A stretch of 64,000 bases of DNA, taken from positions 19,016 to 83,015 of the forward strand of contig WNDY01000013.1 of the NCBI GenBank assembly GCA_009914555.1, given 5' to 3'. The notes under the pieces are model-generated. The model saw nothing but the letters and a program-made list of their open reading frames with translations. It did not search any database and had not been told where the DNA came from. The stretch comes from Xylophilus sp. Lineage in GTDB: Bacteria > Pseudomonadota > Gammaproteobacteria > Burkholderiales > Burkholderiaceae_C. A program made the position numbers and the translations under genes. Of the stretch, positions 1-12,712 are shown piece by piece; position 1 is the first letter of the stretch; each line of letters opens with the position of its first letter.

Positions 1-1704
<1,704 letters not shown>

Positions 1705-1712
<8 letters not shown>

Positions 1713-2904
1713 TCGTGGCCTCCGTCTTGTGCTTTTCCATGAGTGCCGTGAAGCGGTCGAACAGGTAGGCGATGTCGTGCGGTCCGGGCGAAGCCTCCGG
1801 GTGGCCCTGGAAGCAGAAGGCGGGCTTCTCGGTGTGCGCCAGGCCTTGCAGCGTGTTGTCGAACAGGCTGATGTGCGTGGCGCGCAGCGTGGCGGGCAGC
1901 GACTTCTCGTCCACCGCGAAGCCGTGGTTCTGGCTGGTGATCGAGACGCGGCCGGTGTCGAGGTCCTTGACCGGATGGTTCGCGCCGTGGTGGCCGAACT
2001 TCATCTTGTAGGTGTTCGCGCCCAGCGCGAGCGCCATGATCTGGTGGCCCAGGCAGATGCCGAACGTGGGGATGCCGGTCTCGATGAGCTCGCGCGCGGC
2101 TTCGATCGCATAGTCGCAGGGCGCCGGGTCGCCCGGGCCGTTGGCCAGGAAGACGCCGTCCGGCGCGAGCTTCAGCACCTCGGCGGCCGGCGTCTGGGCC
2201 GGCACGACGGTGATCTGCGCGCCGCGCTCGGCGATCATGCGCAGGATGTTCTTCTTGACGCCGTAGTCGAACGCCACGACGTGGAAACGCGGCGCGATCT
2301 GCAAACCGTAGCCCGGCGCACCGTCGCCCTTGTCGAGCTTCCATTCGGTCTGCGTCCATTCGTAGGGCGACTTCACCGACACGACCTTGGCCAGGTCCAG
2401 GCCGGACATGCTGGGCGCGGCCTGGGCGGCCGCAACGGCGCGGGCGATGGCCTTGTCGTTCACCGATTCGCCGGCGGCCAGCCCGACGATCGCGCCGTTC
2501 TGCGCGCCATGCGTGCGCAGGTGGCGGGTCAGCTTGCGGGTGTCGATGCCGGCGATGGCCACCGTGCCCGCGTCCGCCAGGTACCGCGGCAGGGTGCGCG
2601 TGCTGCGGAAGTTGGAGGCGACGAGCGGGAGGTCGCGGATGATGAGGCCCGCGGCATGGACCTTGTCGGCTTCGATATCCTCGTCGTTGACGCCATAGTT
2701 GCCGATGTGCGGATACGTGAGCGTCACGATCTGCTGGGCATAGCTCGGGTCGGTGAGGATTTCCTGGTAGCCGGTGATGGCGGTGTTGAACACCACTTCG
2801 CCGACGGCGGAGCCGGCGGCTCCGATCGAATGGCCGAGAAAGACCGTGCCGTCTGCAAGCGCCAGGATGGCGGGCGGGAAGGTTCCCTTGAGAGACAAAA
2901 GCAC
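1705..2904 (-). CDS. carA: Carbamoyl-phosphate synthase small (glutaminase) subunit
   Basis: This 399-residue protein is the glutamine amidotransferase subunit that hydrolyses glutamine and passes ammonia to CarB. The class I glutaminase nucleophile is in [15 protein letters not shown], and the N-terminal CarA domain ([20 protein letters not shown]) is complete. I chose a GTG start at 2904 because it gives the usual CarA N terminus (VLLSLKG) and has a GGAG about nine bases upstream; an in-frame ATG near 3069 would add an unrelated extension. It is followed by carB with an 8-base overlap. The 241 bases upstream separate it from the divergent sigma/FecR gene and must hold its promoter; I saw no clear PurR- or ArgR-type site. 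Confidence 0.96.
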
Positions 2905-3112
2905 TGGGTTCTCCGGATGGTTACGGTCGCCCGGAATCGGCACGGCGAAGCCATGCAGATTGCTGCTTGTAGGGGATTTTGCTTTGGGGGCGTGCGGGCG
3001 ACGCGGTTTGCGGGAAAGCCTTTGATTGTAGCCCTGGCCGGACCCGCGCTCCTGCGAAGGCAGAAGCAAATACAGGAATCGCCATGACGGCGACCACCGG
3101 CGAAAATTCAGG

Positions 3113-3131
3113 AACGATTCTCATCTACGAA
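3113..3131. promoter_or_regulatory. Possible Fur box upstream of the sigma/FecR gene
   Basis: The stretch contains GATTCTCAT (3116-3124), the usual core half of a Fur site, followed by a poorer second half. It sits just upstream of the 3146 start of an iron-type signalling gene, where a Fur operator would be expected. The dyad is imperfect, so this is a candidate only. Confidence 0.4.
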
Positions 3132-3145
3132 TATGATCGCCGGCC

Positions 3146-4447
3146 ATGGCCTTTTCCGTCCCTGCTTCCTCCTCCGGCGCCCTGCTCTCGGACTTCGACG
3201 GCGTCTATGCCGAACTGCTGCGCCTGCTCGTGCGCCGCACCGGCAGCCTCGACGACGCACGCGATCTGCTGCACGACACCTGGCTGCGGCTCGCGGAAGA
3301 GGCCGCGCCGCCACCGGCGGAGCCGCTGCGCAGCCCCGGCGCCTACCTGTCCACCATGGCGCAGAACCTCGCGCTGGACCAGTTGCGCCGCGACCGCCGG
3401 CGCAGCGCCCACTTGGCCGATGCCGCCGCGCAGACGCTGGCGGCGCCCCGGCATGCGCCCGACGTGGCGGATGCCGTGATGTACCGGCAGGCCATCGACC
3501 ATGTCGCGCGCTGCCTCGACTCCCTGCCCAGGCGCTGCCGCGACATCTTCCTGGCGTACCGGCTTGATGGCGAGCGGCAGGCCGACATCGCCGCGCGGCT
3601 GGGGCTTTCGCTCAACACGGTGGAGCGCGACCTGATGCAGGCCAACGCCGTGATCGAAGACGCGCTACACCGCTGGCGCGGCGAAGTGCCGCCCGGCCCC
3701 GCCCGCCGCGGCGGGCGCCGCCGCGGGCTCGCCACGCTGCTGGGCTGCGCCGGACTGCTTACCATGGCGGGTATGCTCTCAATGCGATTCATCCGAGAGC
3801 GCTCGGAGCCTATACTCTGGCAGGTATCTCTTTCCACCCGGCGCGGTCTGCGCAGCGGCCAGGATCTGCCCGACGGCTCGCGCATCGAACTCGACGCCGT
3901 CTCGGCCGCCGAGGTGCGCTACCGCGCGCACGGCCGTGCGGTGGAGCTGCTGCGCGGCGCCGCCTTCTTCGCCGTGGTGCGCGACGCGGCGCGGCCCTTC
4001 ACCGTGGCCGCCGGGCCGGTCACCGCCACCGTGCTCGGCACCCGCTTCGGCGTGGAGCGGGGCATGGACGGCGCGGTGCTGGTGCAGGTCGAATCGGGCC
4101 GCGTGCGCGTGAGCCGCGGCGCGGGCGAGGCAGTGGAACTCGGCGCCGGCCAGTCGCTGCGCGTGGAGCCCGGCCGGCCCTGGCCCGCGCCGCGCGCCGA
4201 CGCCGCCCCGGCCCTGTGGCGGCAGGGCGAACTGGCCTTCGAGGACCGCCCGCTCGGCGAAGTGCTGGAGCGCCTGGAGCGCTATGCCGCCTTCCCGCTC
4301 TCGGCCGACGCGCGCGCCGCCGCGCTGCCCGTCAGCGGCCGGTGGCGCATCGCGCGCGCGGCCGACTGGATCGCGGCCCTGCCCCGCTCGCTGCCGGTGC
4401 GGGTGGAGCGCGACGCAGAGGGCGGGATGCGCGTCACGGCACGCTGA
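3146..4447 (+). CDS. ECF sigma factor fused to a FecR-type periplasmic domain (single-protein surface signalling regulator)
   Basis: This 433-residue protein joins two parts that are normally separate genes. Residues about 15-90 are sigma region 2 and about 115-178 are region 4 with its helix-turn-helix (RQADIAARLGLSLNTVERDL). A basic linker and one membrane segment follow (about 195-214, GLATLLGCAGLLTMAGML), then a FecR periplasmic domain. L297-G298-T299-R-F lies at the conserved Gly-Thr position where FecR proteins cleave themselves. The usual cytoplasmic anti-sigma domain of FecR is absent; the sigma domain takes its place, so the sigma factor is tethered to the membrane. Known relatives such as IutY of Pseudomonas putida combine sigma and anti-sigma parts. 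The TonB receptor with a signalling domain starts 105 bases downstream and is the likely partner. Release would need proteolysis. Confidence 0.9.
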   Translation: MAFSVPASSSGALLSDFDGVYAELLRLLVRRTGSLDDARDLLHDTWLRLAEEAAPPPAEPLRSPGAYLSTMAQNLALDQLRRDRRRSAHLADAAAQTLAAPRHAPDVADAVMYRQAIDHVARCLDSLPRRCRDIFLAYRLDGERQADIAARLGLSLNTVERDLMQANAVIEDALHRWRGEVPPGPARRGGRRRGLATLLGCAGLLTMAGMLSMRFIRERSEPILWQVSLSTRRGLRSGQDLPDGSRIELDAVSAAEVRYRAHGRAVELLRGAAFFAVVRDAARPFTVAAGPVTATVLGTRFGVERGMDGAVLVQVESGRVRVSRGAGEAVELGAGQSLRVEPGRPWPAPRADAAPALWRQGELAFEDRPLGEVLERLERYAAFPLSADARAAALPVSGRWRIARAADWIAALPRSLPVRVERDAEGGMRVTAR

Positions 4448-4451
4448 ACGC

Positions 4452-4473
4452 GCGGCGCGGCGCCGCTTTTTTT
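4452..4473 (+). terminator. Possible intrinsic terminator after the sigma/FecR gene
   Basis: A GC stem (GCGGC at 4452-4456 with GCCGC at 4462-4466) is followed directly by seven T residues (4467-4473). It lies between the regulator and the receptor, so the receptor may have its own promoter in the remaining 79 bases. Confidence 0.5.
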
Positions 4474-4552
4474 CAGGGTTCGGGCGGAGCCGTCCGTCAG
4501 GCAAGGGAACGCCATTCGTTTCCTTTGCCAACCCTTCCGAGAGAAAGCCGCC

Positions 4553-6940
4553 ATGTCCGTCCAGACTCCCGCCCTTCCCCCGCGCGCCACCGCCCTGGCG
4601 CAGGCGGCCGCCGCCTGCGTGCTGGCCCTGCATCTGCAATGCGCCCAGGCCTGTCCCGTCGCCTTCGACATCCCCGCCCAGCCGCTGGCCGCCGCGCTGG
4701 ACCAGTTCGCCCGGCAGGCCGGGCTGCAGCTCGTCTTCTCGCCGGCCCTGGCGCGCGAGCGACAGGCACCGCGCGTCTCCGGCAGCCTGGAGCCGCAGCC
4801 CGCGCTCGACGCGCTGCTGCGCGGCAGCGGGCTGAGCGGCCGGGTCGAGGGCGGCACGGTCACCGTCACCACCACCGCGGCAGCCGCGGACGCGCAACGC
4901 AGCCTGGGCGAAGTCACTGTCACCGGCAACCAGCTCGGCGAGATCACCGAGGGCACGGGCAGCTACACGCCGGGCACCATCGCCACGGCCACGCGCTTGG
5001 TGCTCGCGCCGCGCGAGACGCCGCAGTCCGTCAGCGTGGTCACGCGGCAGGCGATGGACGACTTCGCCCTCATCAGCATCGACCAGGCGATGGAGCACAC
5101 GCCCGGTGTCAGCATCGTCACCTACGACAGCGAGCGCACCGTGTACTACGCCCGCGGCTTCCCGGTCAATAACTTCCAGTACGACGGCATACCGATGCTG
5201 CGCGACTCCGGCTACTCGGCCGGCAACACGCTCAGCGACCTGGCGATCTACGACCGCGTGGAAGTGCTCAAGGGCGCCACCGGCCTGCTCACCGGCACCG
5301 GCGACCCCGGCGCCACGATCAACCTGATCCGCAAGAAGCCCACGCGCGACTTCCAGGGCCATGCCACGGCCGGCGCCGGGCGCTGGAACAACTACCGCGG
5401 CGAGCTCGACGTGAGCGGCGCGTTGAATGCCGACGGCAGCGTGCGCGGCCGGGCCGTGGCCGTCTACCAGGACCGCCAGTCGCATCTCGACCACTACGAA
5501 CGCAAGACGTCCGTGCTCTAAGGCATCGTCGAAGCCGACCTCACGTCCCGCACGCTGCTGACCGTGGGCGCGGACTACCAGGACAACGTCCCCCGGGGCT
5601 CGACCTGGGGCGGCATCCCGCTCTACAACGGCGCGGGCGCCTTCAACGCCGTGCCGCGCTCGTTCAACCAGGGCGCCGCCTGGAGCCGCTGGGAGCAGTA
5701 CACCCGCACCGGCTTCGCCACGCTCGAGCACAGCCTCGACAGCGGCTGGGTGGCCAAGGCGCAGTTCAACCACCAGATCAACGGCTACGACGCCAACCTG
5801 GGCGCAGGGGCCTCAGGCTTTCCCGACCCGGCCGACGGCTCGGGCGTTTCGATGTGGGCCGGCCAGTACATCGGCCGCACCACCAGCGATGCGGCCGACG
5901 TGTATGCCAGCGGCCCTGTGCGGCTCGGCGGGCGCGAGCACGAACTGGTGCTCGGCGGCAGCGCCACCAACCGCCGCTGGAAGAACCGTGGCTGGTGGGA
6001 TACGCAGAGCGTCGGCTACGACACCACCGTGGCCGACTTCTACCGATGGAACGGCAGCGTGCCCGCGCCGGCCTGGGGCGCCGCGCCCGACTACACCAAC
6101 GACGAGGCCACCCGCGAGCGCGGCCTCTACGCCACCGCGCGCTGGAACCTGCGCGACGACCTCCAGCTCATCACCGGCGGCCGCGTGCTGTCGTACAGGA
6201 CCGCCGGCATCCGCGAATCCGGCTCCTTCGTGCCCTACATAGGCGCGGTGTACGACATCGACGGCACCTGGTCGGCCTATGCCAGCTACACCACCATCTT
6301 CAAGCCCCAGTCGGCGCAGGACGCCAGCGGCCGCACGCTCGACCCGCTCGAAGGCGAGAACCGCGAGATCGGCGTCAAGGCTGCCTTCTTCGGCGGGCGG
6401 CTCCATGCCAGCGCGGCCTACTTCGACCTGCTGCAGGACAACTATGCCGAGGCCACCGGCGGGCTGACGCCGACCGGCGGCACCGCCTACCGTGCGATCC
6501 AGGGCGTGCGGACCAAAGGCTTCGAAGTCGAGGCCTCGGGGCGGATCGGCACGGCATGGCAGGTCCAGGCCGGCTTCTCGCACAGCATCGCGCGCCAGCA
6601 GGGCGAGCGGGTCTCCACGCTCACGCCGGCCAGCCAGTTCAGCCTCTACGCGAGCTACAAGCCCGCGGCGGTGCCGGGCCTCACGCTCGGCGGCGGCGCG
6701 CGGTGGCAGGACAAGACCTGGGGCGACGTGAGCCATCCTGCGGGCACCGTGCGCCACACGGTCCCGGGCTACTGGATCGCCGACGCCTCGGCCCGCTATG
6801 CCTTCACCCCGCGGCTCACCGGCGCGCTCGCGCTCACCAACCTCTTCGACAGGAAGTACTACACGATCTTCAGCTCTTACAGCACCTACACCTGGGGCGA
6901 GCCGCGCAGCGTCAACGCGAGCCTGACCTACCGATTCTGA
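4553..6940 (+). pseudogene. TonB-dependent siderophore receptor with STN domain, interrupted by one in-frame TAA
   Basis: Read through the stop, this encodes a 795-codon outer-membrane ferric-siderophore receptor of the FhuE/FpvA class. It has a signal peptide, an N-terminal STN signalling domain (about residues 35-100, VAFDIPAQPLAAALDQFARQ), a plug (ETPQSVSVVTRQAMDDF) and a 22-strand barrel ending in YRF, the normal terminal phenylalanine. Codon 323 (5519-5521) is TAA where the context KTSVL-stop-GIVEADL calls for tyrosine, so one base change (TAC or TAT to TAA) splits the gene. The frame is the same on both sides and no other lesion was seen. If real, the product would be STN, plug and the first strands only. 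It follows the sigma/FecR fusion, its presumed signalling partner. A sequencing error or readthrough remains possible. Confidence 0.9.
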
Positions 6941-6955
6941 GCGCGGCGCCGCGCG

Positions 6956-8368
6956 TCAGGCCACGCATGCGGCCTGGCGCAGCGCCTCGCGATGCGCGGC
7001 GCAGAGGCCGCGGAAGCCATCCCCGATGCGCGCGTCGCCGGCCGCCGCCTCCCAGAAACGCAGCGCTGCCGCGTAGGCCGCGTGCCACACGGCGCGCTGC
7101 GGCGGCAGCGGCCGTGGCGGCTCGAAGGCGCGCTGCGGCACCTCGCCGCCGGCCAGCGGCGCATGCAGCATCGGCAGCATGTCGTAGGCCGGCGCCAGCG
7201 CAAGGCGGCCGTCCGCCGGCCGGAAGCTCAGGTTGCCCGCGTGCATGTCGGTGTTGCCGATCAGGCGGCCGAACCACCACAGGCGCTCGACCGCTGCGCG
7301 GTCGTCCTCGGTCAGCAGTTCCAGCGCCGCGAGCCGCGCGGCCAGCCGGCTCCAGTCCTGCGAGGCATCGCCGACGAAGGCGGCGTTGACCGTCTCCAGC
7401 GTGCACAGCGCGCTGCGGCCGCCGTCGCCATGGCGGTCGAACCGCTCGACTTCGAGGAAGGTCCGCCCACCATGGGAGAGTATACGGCTGATGGCGGCTC
7501 CCACCACCGGCAGCAGCCCCATCACCCCCAGGGTATGTAGCGCCAGATGCTCGCAAACCAGCAGATCGGACCAGCGCTGCTCGGCCGCCGAGCCGCCCGC
7601 GCCCGAGAACTTGACCAGCACATGCGGCGTGGCACTCGCACTGCCCGGCGGGGGCGCGCGCAGCGCGGCGAACTTGGGAAATTCGCCGGCTGCGCTCGAC
7701 CCCGGCACGCCGGTGGCCACGGCCTGCTGCGCGAGCGCGGCATAGGCTTCGGCCGTGGCCTCGGGCTCCAGCGGCACCGGCGGCGCGGCCCGCTGCGCCA
7801 GCCAGCGCCGGTAGGCGGCGTCGCCCACGATCAGGTTGCCGCTCGCATCCTCGCCGCGCTGCGCCAGCACGTGCAGGATCTCGTCGTCGCCCCATTCGCG
7901 CGGATCGGCCGGCACGCCGAGCGCGGCATGCTCGGCACGCGCGAACAGCCGGCCCATGTAGCCCTGCGGGCGCATGTCGTAGAGCGGATACGGCAGGCCG
8001 GGCCACCAGCCGTCGCGGGCGTCCTCGGGTACGGGCCAGTGGCCGCCGGCACCGAGATCGAGCAGGCTGCCCTGGGGGTGCAGGGCCGCCAGCGGCGCGA
8101 GCAGCTCGGCGCGGCCGTCGGCATCGACGCGGTAGACCGGCAGGTCCTCGGCGAGGCCGCGCACCGGCCGGCGCAGCGCATAGCGGGCTCGCCGCGCGCG
8201 GCCGGCCGCCACGAGCCGGCCCGGCGGCAGTGCCTGCAGCCAGCGGTGCAGTGTGGGCACGCTCACGCCGAGCGTGCGGGCCAGATCGGCAGCAGCAGCC
8301 GGAGCCTGGCGCGCGAGCGCCATGGTCAGCCGCGCCTCGGCCACTGCAGGATCACCGGCCACAGCCAT
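6956..8368 (-). CDS. yjjJ: HipA-family serine/threonine kinase of the YjjJ type, with N-terminal HTH
   Basis: This 470-residue protein has an N-terminal helix-turn-helix (about residues 10-47, AADLARTLGVSVPTLHRWL), a HipA N-terminal-like region, a loop GEFPKFAAL (about 228-236) and a HipA kinase core. The catalytic loop is GNTDMHAGN (371-379), and the metal-binding region is YDMLPM (395-400). HipA kinases phosphorylate targets such as tRNA synthetases and slow growth; YjjJ members carry their own DNA-binding domain, and no separate HipB gene is present. The ATG at 8368 has only a close AGGA in front. It is convergent with the receptor remnant and preceded by a strikingly AT-rich stretch. The substrate is not predictable from sequence. 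Confidence 0.85.
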   Translation of the reverse strand: MAVAGDPAVAEARLTMALARQAPAAAADLARTLGVSVPTLHRWLQALPPGRLVAAGRARRARYALRRPVRGLAEDLPVYRVDADGRAELLAPLAALHPQGSLLDLGAGGHWPVPEDARDGWWPGLPYPLYDMRPQGYMGRLFARAEHAALGVPADPREWGDDEILHVLAQRGEDASGNLIVGDAAYRRWLAQRAAPPVPLEPEATAEAYAALAQQAVATGVPGSSAAGEFPKFAALRAPPPGSASATPHVLVKFSGAGGSAAEQRWSDLLVCEHLALHTLGVMGLLPVVGAAISRILSHGGRTFLEVERFDRHGDGGRSALCTLETVNAAFVGDASQDWSRLAARLAALELLTEDDRAAVERLWWFGRLIGNTDMHAGNLSFRPADGRLALAPAYDMLPMLHAPLAGGEVPQRAFEPPRPLPPQRAVWHAAYAAALRFWEAAAGDARIGDGFRGLCAAHREALRQAACVA

Positions 8369-8392
8369 ATCCTATGAAAAGATTCATGAGAA

Positions 8393-8409
8393 GATTTTTA
8401 TCAAAAATC
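8393..8409. promoter_or_regulatory. AT-rich inverted repeat upstream of yjjJ, possible operator
   Basis: GATTTTT (8393-8399) and AAAAATC (8403-8409) form a perfect 7-base inverted repeat around ATC, 25 bases upstream of the yjjJ start. On the minus strand a TTGATA lies inside it, in a plausible -35 position. Since YjjJ has its own helix-turn-helix, autorepression here is a reasonable inference. Confidence 0.4.
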
Positions 8410-8984
8410 CTCTTTTAAATCAATGGATTTTACTTTTACGTCAGTAGTCTGCGAGACGATTCCTGCACCGGTAGACGGCCATGCGCCCGGCCCGATGGCG
8501 TTCTGACGCCTTCCGTGGTCGGTGATACGGTCGTATTCCTCATCGAGCGCACGGAAGCGCTCGATGACGCGCTGGCCGTGCAGGTTCGCCTCCTGCTCCA
8601 GCAGCGGACATTCGGCCATCGCGCGGCCGGCGCTACAGGCAGTCGCCCCGGGGGCACGGAAGTCAATTTGAACGGTGTGCTCCTTTGGCTCCTCGCGTCA
8701 AGCCTTGCACGGGCTCTTTGCTGCGGAGGGTAGGCCAGTGAGCGCCTCAGGCACTGCGGACCGCGCCGCAGCCGTGGCCGCGCACAGCCTGCCAGCGCGA
8801 GCGCGCCGCGGCGGACCAGGCTCGAAAAGGAGGACGAGCCGCGGCGGGGCATGGTGACAAAAAGGGAGCAGCAATGATGAGGGCCGTGCCGCACTGCCCA
8901 ATGCGATAAACCTACAGAGGGGGTATTGCCTCGATACGCCCTTTTCCAAAGCGCTATAGGGCAGTAGAGGCGAGGGTATCTGCG
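8410..8984. other. Gene-poor stretch between yjjJ and the LysR regulator
   Basis: No convincing gene is present. A minus-strand reading frame at 8401-8619 would give 72 residues with a charged helical start, but it has no ribosome binding site and no recognisable family. The stretch includes an AT-rich patch at 8410-8450 and one copy of the recurrent motif (GGGGGTAT at 8919-8926). It may be a remnant of lost genes. Confidence 0.4.
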
Positions 8985-9881
8985 TCAGGCCGGCCGCAGC
9001 AGCGCCCCCTGGGCCTCCACCGCCTCGCGCACGAAGCTCCAGACCGCCTGCATGCGTGCGAGATGCTTGCCCTCGGCCGGCATCGACATCCAGAAGGTCC
9101 GGGTGAAGCGCGCCTGCCCCGGCAGCACGCGCACCAGCAGCGGATCGCCGTCGGCCAGGAAGGCCGGCAGCACCGCGAGGCCCGCACCCGCGCGCACGGC
9201 CTGGTACTGGGCTTGGATGCTGGTGCTGCGCAGTGCGAGCCGCTCGGGCCGGTGCAGTTCGTCGAGCAGCTGAAGCTCCTTGCTGAACAGCAGGTCGTCC
9301 ACATAGCTCACGAACGCATGGCCGCGCAGGTCCTCGCGTGTGGCGATCGGCGCCTGGGTCGCAAGGTAGTCGCGCGCGCCGTAGAGCTGCAGCACGTAGT
9401 CGCAGAGCCGGCTGACCACCACCGGTCCGCGCGCGGGCCGCACGAGCGAGACGACGATGTCGGCCTCGCGCCGCGACAGATGCACCAGCCGCGGCAGCGC
9501 GAGCAGGTCGATCGACAGGCCCGGATGGCGTTGCGCAAGCCGCGCGAGCTGCGGCGCGAGCACCGCGGTGCCGAAGCCCTCGGTCACGCCGATGCGCACC
9601 ACGCCGCTGGGCCCGGCCGCGCCGGCCGGGTCCACGGTATCGCGCTCCACCGCGCGGGCGGCGGCCTCCATCGCCTCGGCCTGCGGCTGCAGACGGCGGC
9701 CGGTCTCGGTCAGCCGGTGGCCGCCGGCCTCGCGCGCGAACAGCGCTGCGCCGGTCTGTTTCTCCAGCGCCTGGATGCGCCGGGCCACCGTCGTGTGGTC
9801 CACCCCGAGACGGCGGGCCGCGGCCAGCAGCGTGCCGGTACGGGCCAGTTCGAGGAAGTAGCGCAGGTTGTCCCAGTCCAT
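8985..9881 (-). CDS. LysR-family transcriptional regulator, divergent from mmsA
   Basis: This is a 298-residue LysR regulator. The winged helix-turn-helix is at residues 1-60 ([26 protein letters not shown]), followed by a two-lobed effector domain. I chose the ATG at 9881 because the protein then begins exactly where LysR helix 1 normally starts; an upstream in-frame ATG at 9932 would add a non-homologous tail. It diverges from the mmsA-acyl-CoA dehydrogenase-mmsB operon across 113 bases, the classic layout for a LysR protein controlling its neighbour, so it probably responds to a valine-pathway intermediate. The effector is inferred from position only. Confidence 0.9.
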   Translation of the reverse strand: MDWDNLRYFLELARTGTLLAAARRLGVDHTTVARRIQALEKQTGAALFAREAGGHRLTETGRRLQPQAEAMEAAARAVERDTVDPAGAAGPSGVVRIGVTEGFGTAVLAPQLARLAQRHPGLSIDLLALPRLVHLSRREADIVVSLVRPARGPVVVSRLCDYVLQLYGARDYLATQAPIATREDLRGHAFVSYVDDLLFSKELQLLDELHRPERLALRSTSIQAQYQAVRAGAGLAVLPAFLADGDPLLVRVLPGQARFTRTFWMSMPAEGKHLARMQAVWSFVREAVEAQGALLRPA

Positions 9882-9930
9882 GTCTGTGGATTGATGTGGA
9901 TTTATGCAAAAGCCGAACGCATTCCTGCGC

Positions 9931-9944
9931 ATTGTCCTGGCAAT
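9931..9944. promoter_or_regulatory. Possible LysR binding site
   Basis: ATTG (9931-9934) and CAAT (9941-9944) form an inverted repeat with a 6-base centre, about 50 bases upstream of mmsA and in the gap shared with the LysR gene. The form resembles LysR-type boxes but is short. Confidence 0.35.
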
Positions 9945-9994
9945 TTCGCACAGCTACGATGCACCGACAGCGACAACCGACCGGAGACAACCGA

Positions 9995-11518
<1,524 letters not shown>

Positions 11519-11529
11519 CGGGGTCCGGC

Positions 11530-12690
11530 ATGGACTTCGAACTCTCCGAGGAGCAGCGCGCCTTCGCCGCCACGGCGCGCGGCTTCGCTGCGGCCGAGCT
11601 GGCGCCGCATGCGGCGCAGTGGGACGAGGAAGGCATCTTCCCGCGCGACGCCATCCGGCGCGCGGGCGAAGTGGGCTTCTGCGGCCTGTATGCGCCCGAG
11701 GCCATCGGCGGCCTCGCCCTGCCCCGCCTCGATGCCACGCTGGTGTTCGAGGAGCTGGCCGCGGTCGATCCGTCGACCACCGCCTTCCTCACCATCCACA
11801 ACATGGCCGCGTGGATCATCGGCACCTGGGGCACGGATGCCGTGCGCAGCCAGTGGGGGCCGAGCCTCACGGCCGGGCAGAAGCTGGCCTCGTACTGCCT
11901 GACCGAGCCCGGCGCCGGGTCGGACGCCGCCTCGCTGCGCACCCGCGCCGAGCGCACCGCCGACGGCTGGGCCATCCACGGCGGCAAGGCCTTCATCTCG
12001 GGCGCCGGCAGCACCGACCTGCTGGTCGTCATGGCCCGCAGCGGCGGCGACGGCGCGGGCGGCGTCAGCGCCTTCGCCGTACCGGCGGACGCGCCCGGCA
12101 TCAGCTACGGTCAGAAGGAACGGAAGATGGGCTGGAACAGCCAGCCCACGCGCACCATCGCGTTCGACGGCGTGCACATCCCGGCCGACCACCTGCTCGG
12201 CCGCGAGGGCGAGGGCTTCCGCATCGCGATGAAGGGGCTGGACGGAGGGCGCATCAACATCGCCACCTGCTCGGTCGGCGCGGCCCAGGGCGCGCTGGGC
12301 CATGCGCAGCGCTACCTGCACGAGCGCAGGCAGTTCGGCCGGGAGCTGGCGCAGTTCCAGGCCCTGCAGTTCCGGCTGGCCGACATGGCGACCGACCTGG
12401 TCGCCGCGCGCCAGCTGGTGCGGCTGGCTGCCTCCAAGCTGGATGCCGGCGCGCGCGACGCGACCACCTACTGCGCCATGGCCAAGCGCTTCGCCACCGA
12501 CGCGGGCTTCGCCATTTGCAACGAGGCCCTGCAGCTGCACGGCGGCTACGGCTACCTGCGCGACTTCCCGCTGGAGCGGCTGGTGCGCGACGCGCGCGTG
12601 CATCAGATCCTCGAAGGCACGAACGAAATCATGCGCGTCATCGTCGCGCGCCGCATGCTCGACGACGACGCGCCCGACGCGATTCGCTAA
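11530..12690 (+). CDS. Acyl-CoA dehydrogenase, probably isobutyryl-CoA dehydrogenase
   Basis: This 386-residue flavoenzyme has the full acyl-CoA dehydrogenase fold. It includes the substrate/FAD signature YCLTEPGAGSDAASLRTRA, the motif QLHGGYGYLRDFPLERLVRDARV, and the catalytic glutamate in LEGTNEIMR. Such enzymes oxidise an acyl-CoA at the alpha-beta position and pass electrons to ETF and then to the quinone pool; the ETF:quinone oxidoreductase is encoded at 32801. Its place between mmsA (11 bases upstream) and mmsB (22 bases downstream) points to isobutyryl-CoA in valine breakdown. Substrate assignment is from context, not from residues. Confidence 0.92.
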   Translation: MDFELSEEQRAFAATARGFAAAELAPHAAQWDEEGIFPRDAIRRAGEVGFCGLYAPEAIGGLALPRLDATLVFEELAAVDPSTTAFLTIHNMAAWIIGTWGTDAVRSQWGPSLTAGQKLASYCLTEPGAGSDAASLRTRAERTADGWAIHGGKAFISGAGSTDLLVVMARSGGDGAGGVSAFAVPADAPGISYGQKERKMGWNSQPTRTIAFDGVHIPADHLLGREGEGFRIAMKGLDGGRINIATCSVGAAQGALGHAQRYLHERRQFGRELAQFQALQFRLADMATDLVAARQLVRLAASKLDAGARDATTYCAMAKRFATDAGFAICNEALQLHGGYGYLRDFPLERLVRDARVHQILEGTNEIMRVIVARRMLDDDAPDAIR

Positions 12691-12712
12691 CGAGACCAAG
12701 GAGACACCCACC

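Noticed and set aside
8401..8619. 72-residue minus-strand frame near yjjJ
   Set aside because: It has a charged helical start but no ribosome binding site, no family match and a low-complexity end.
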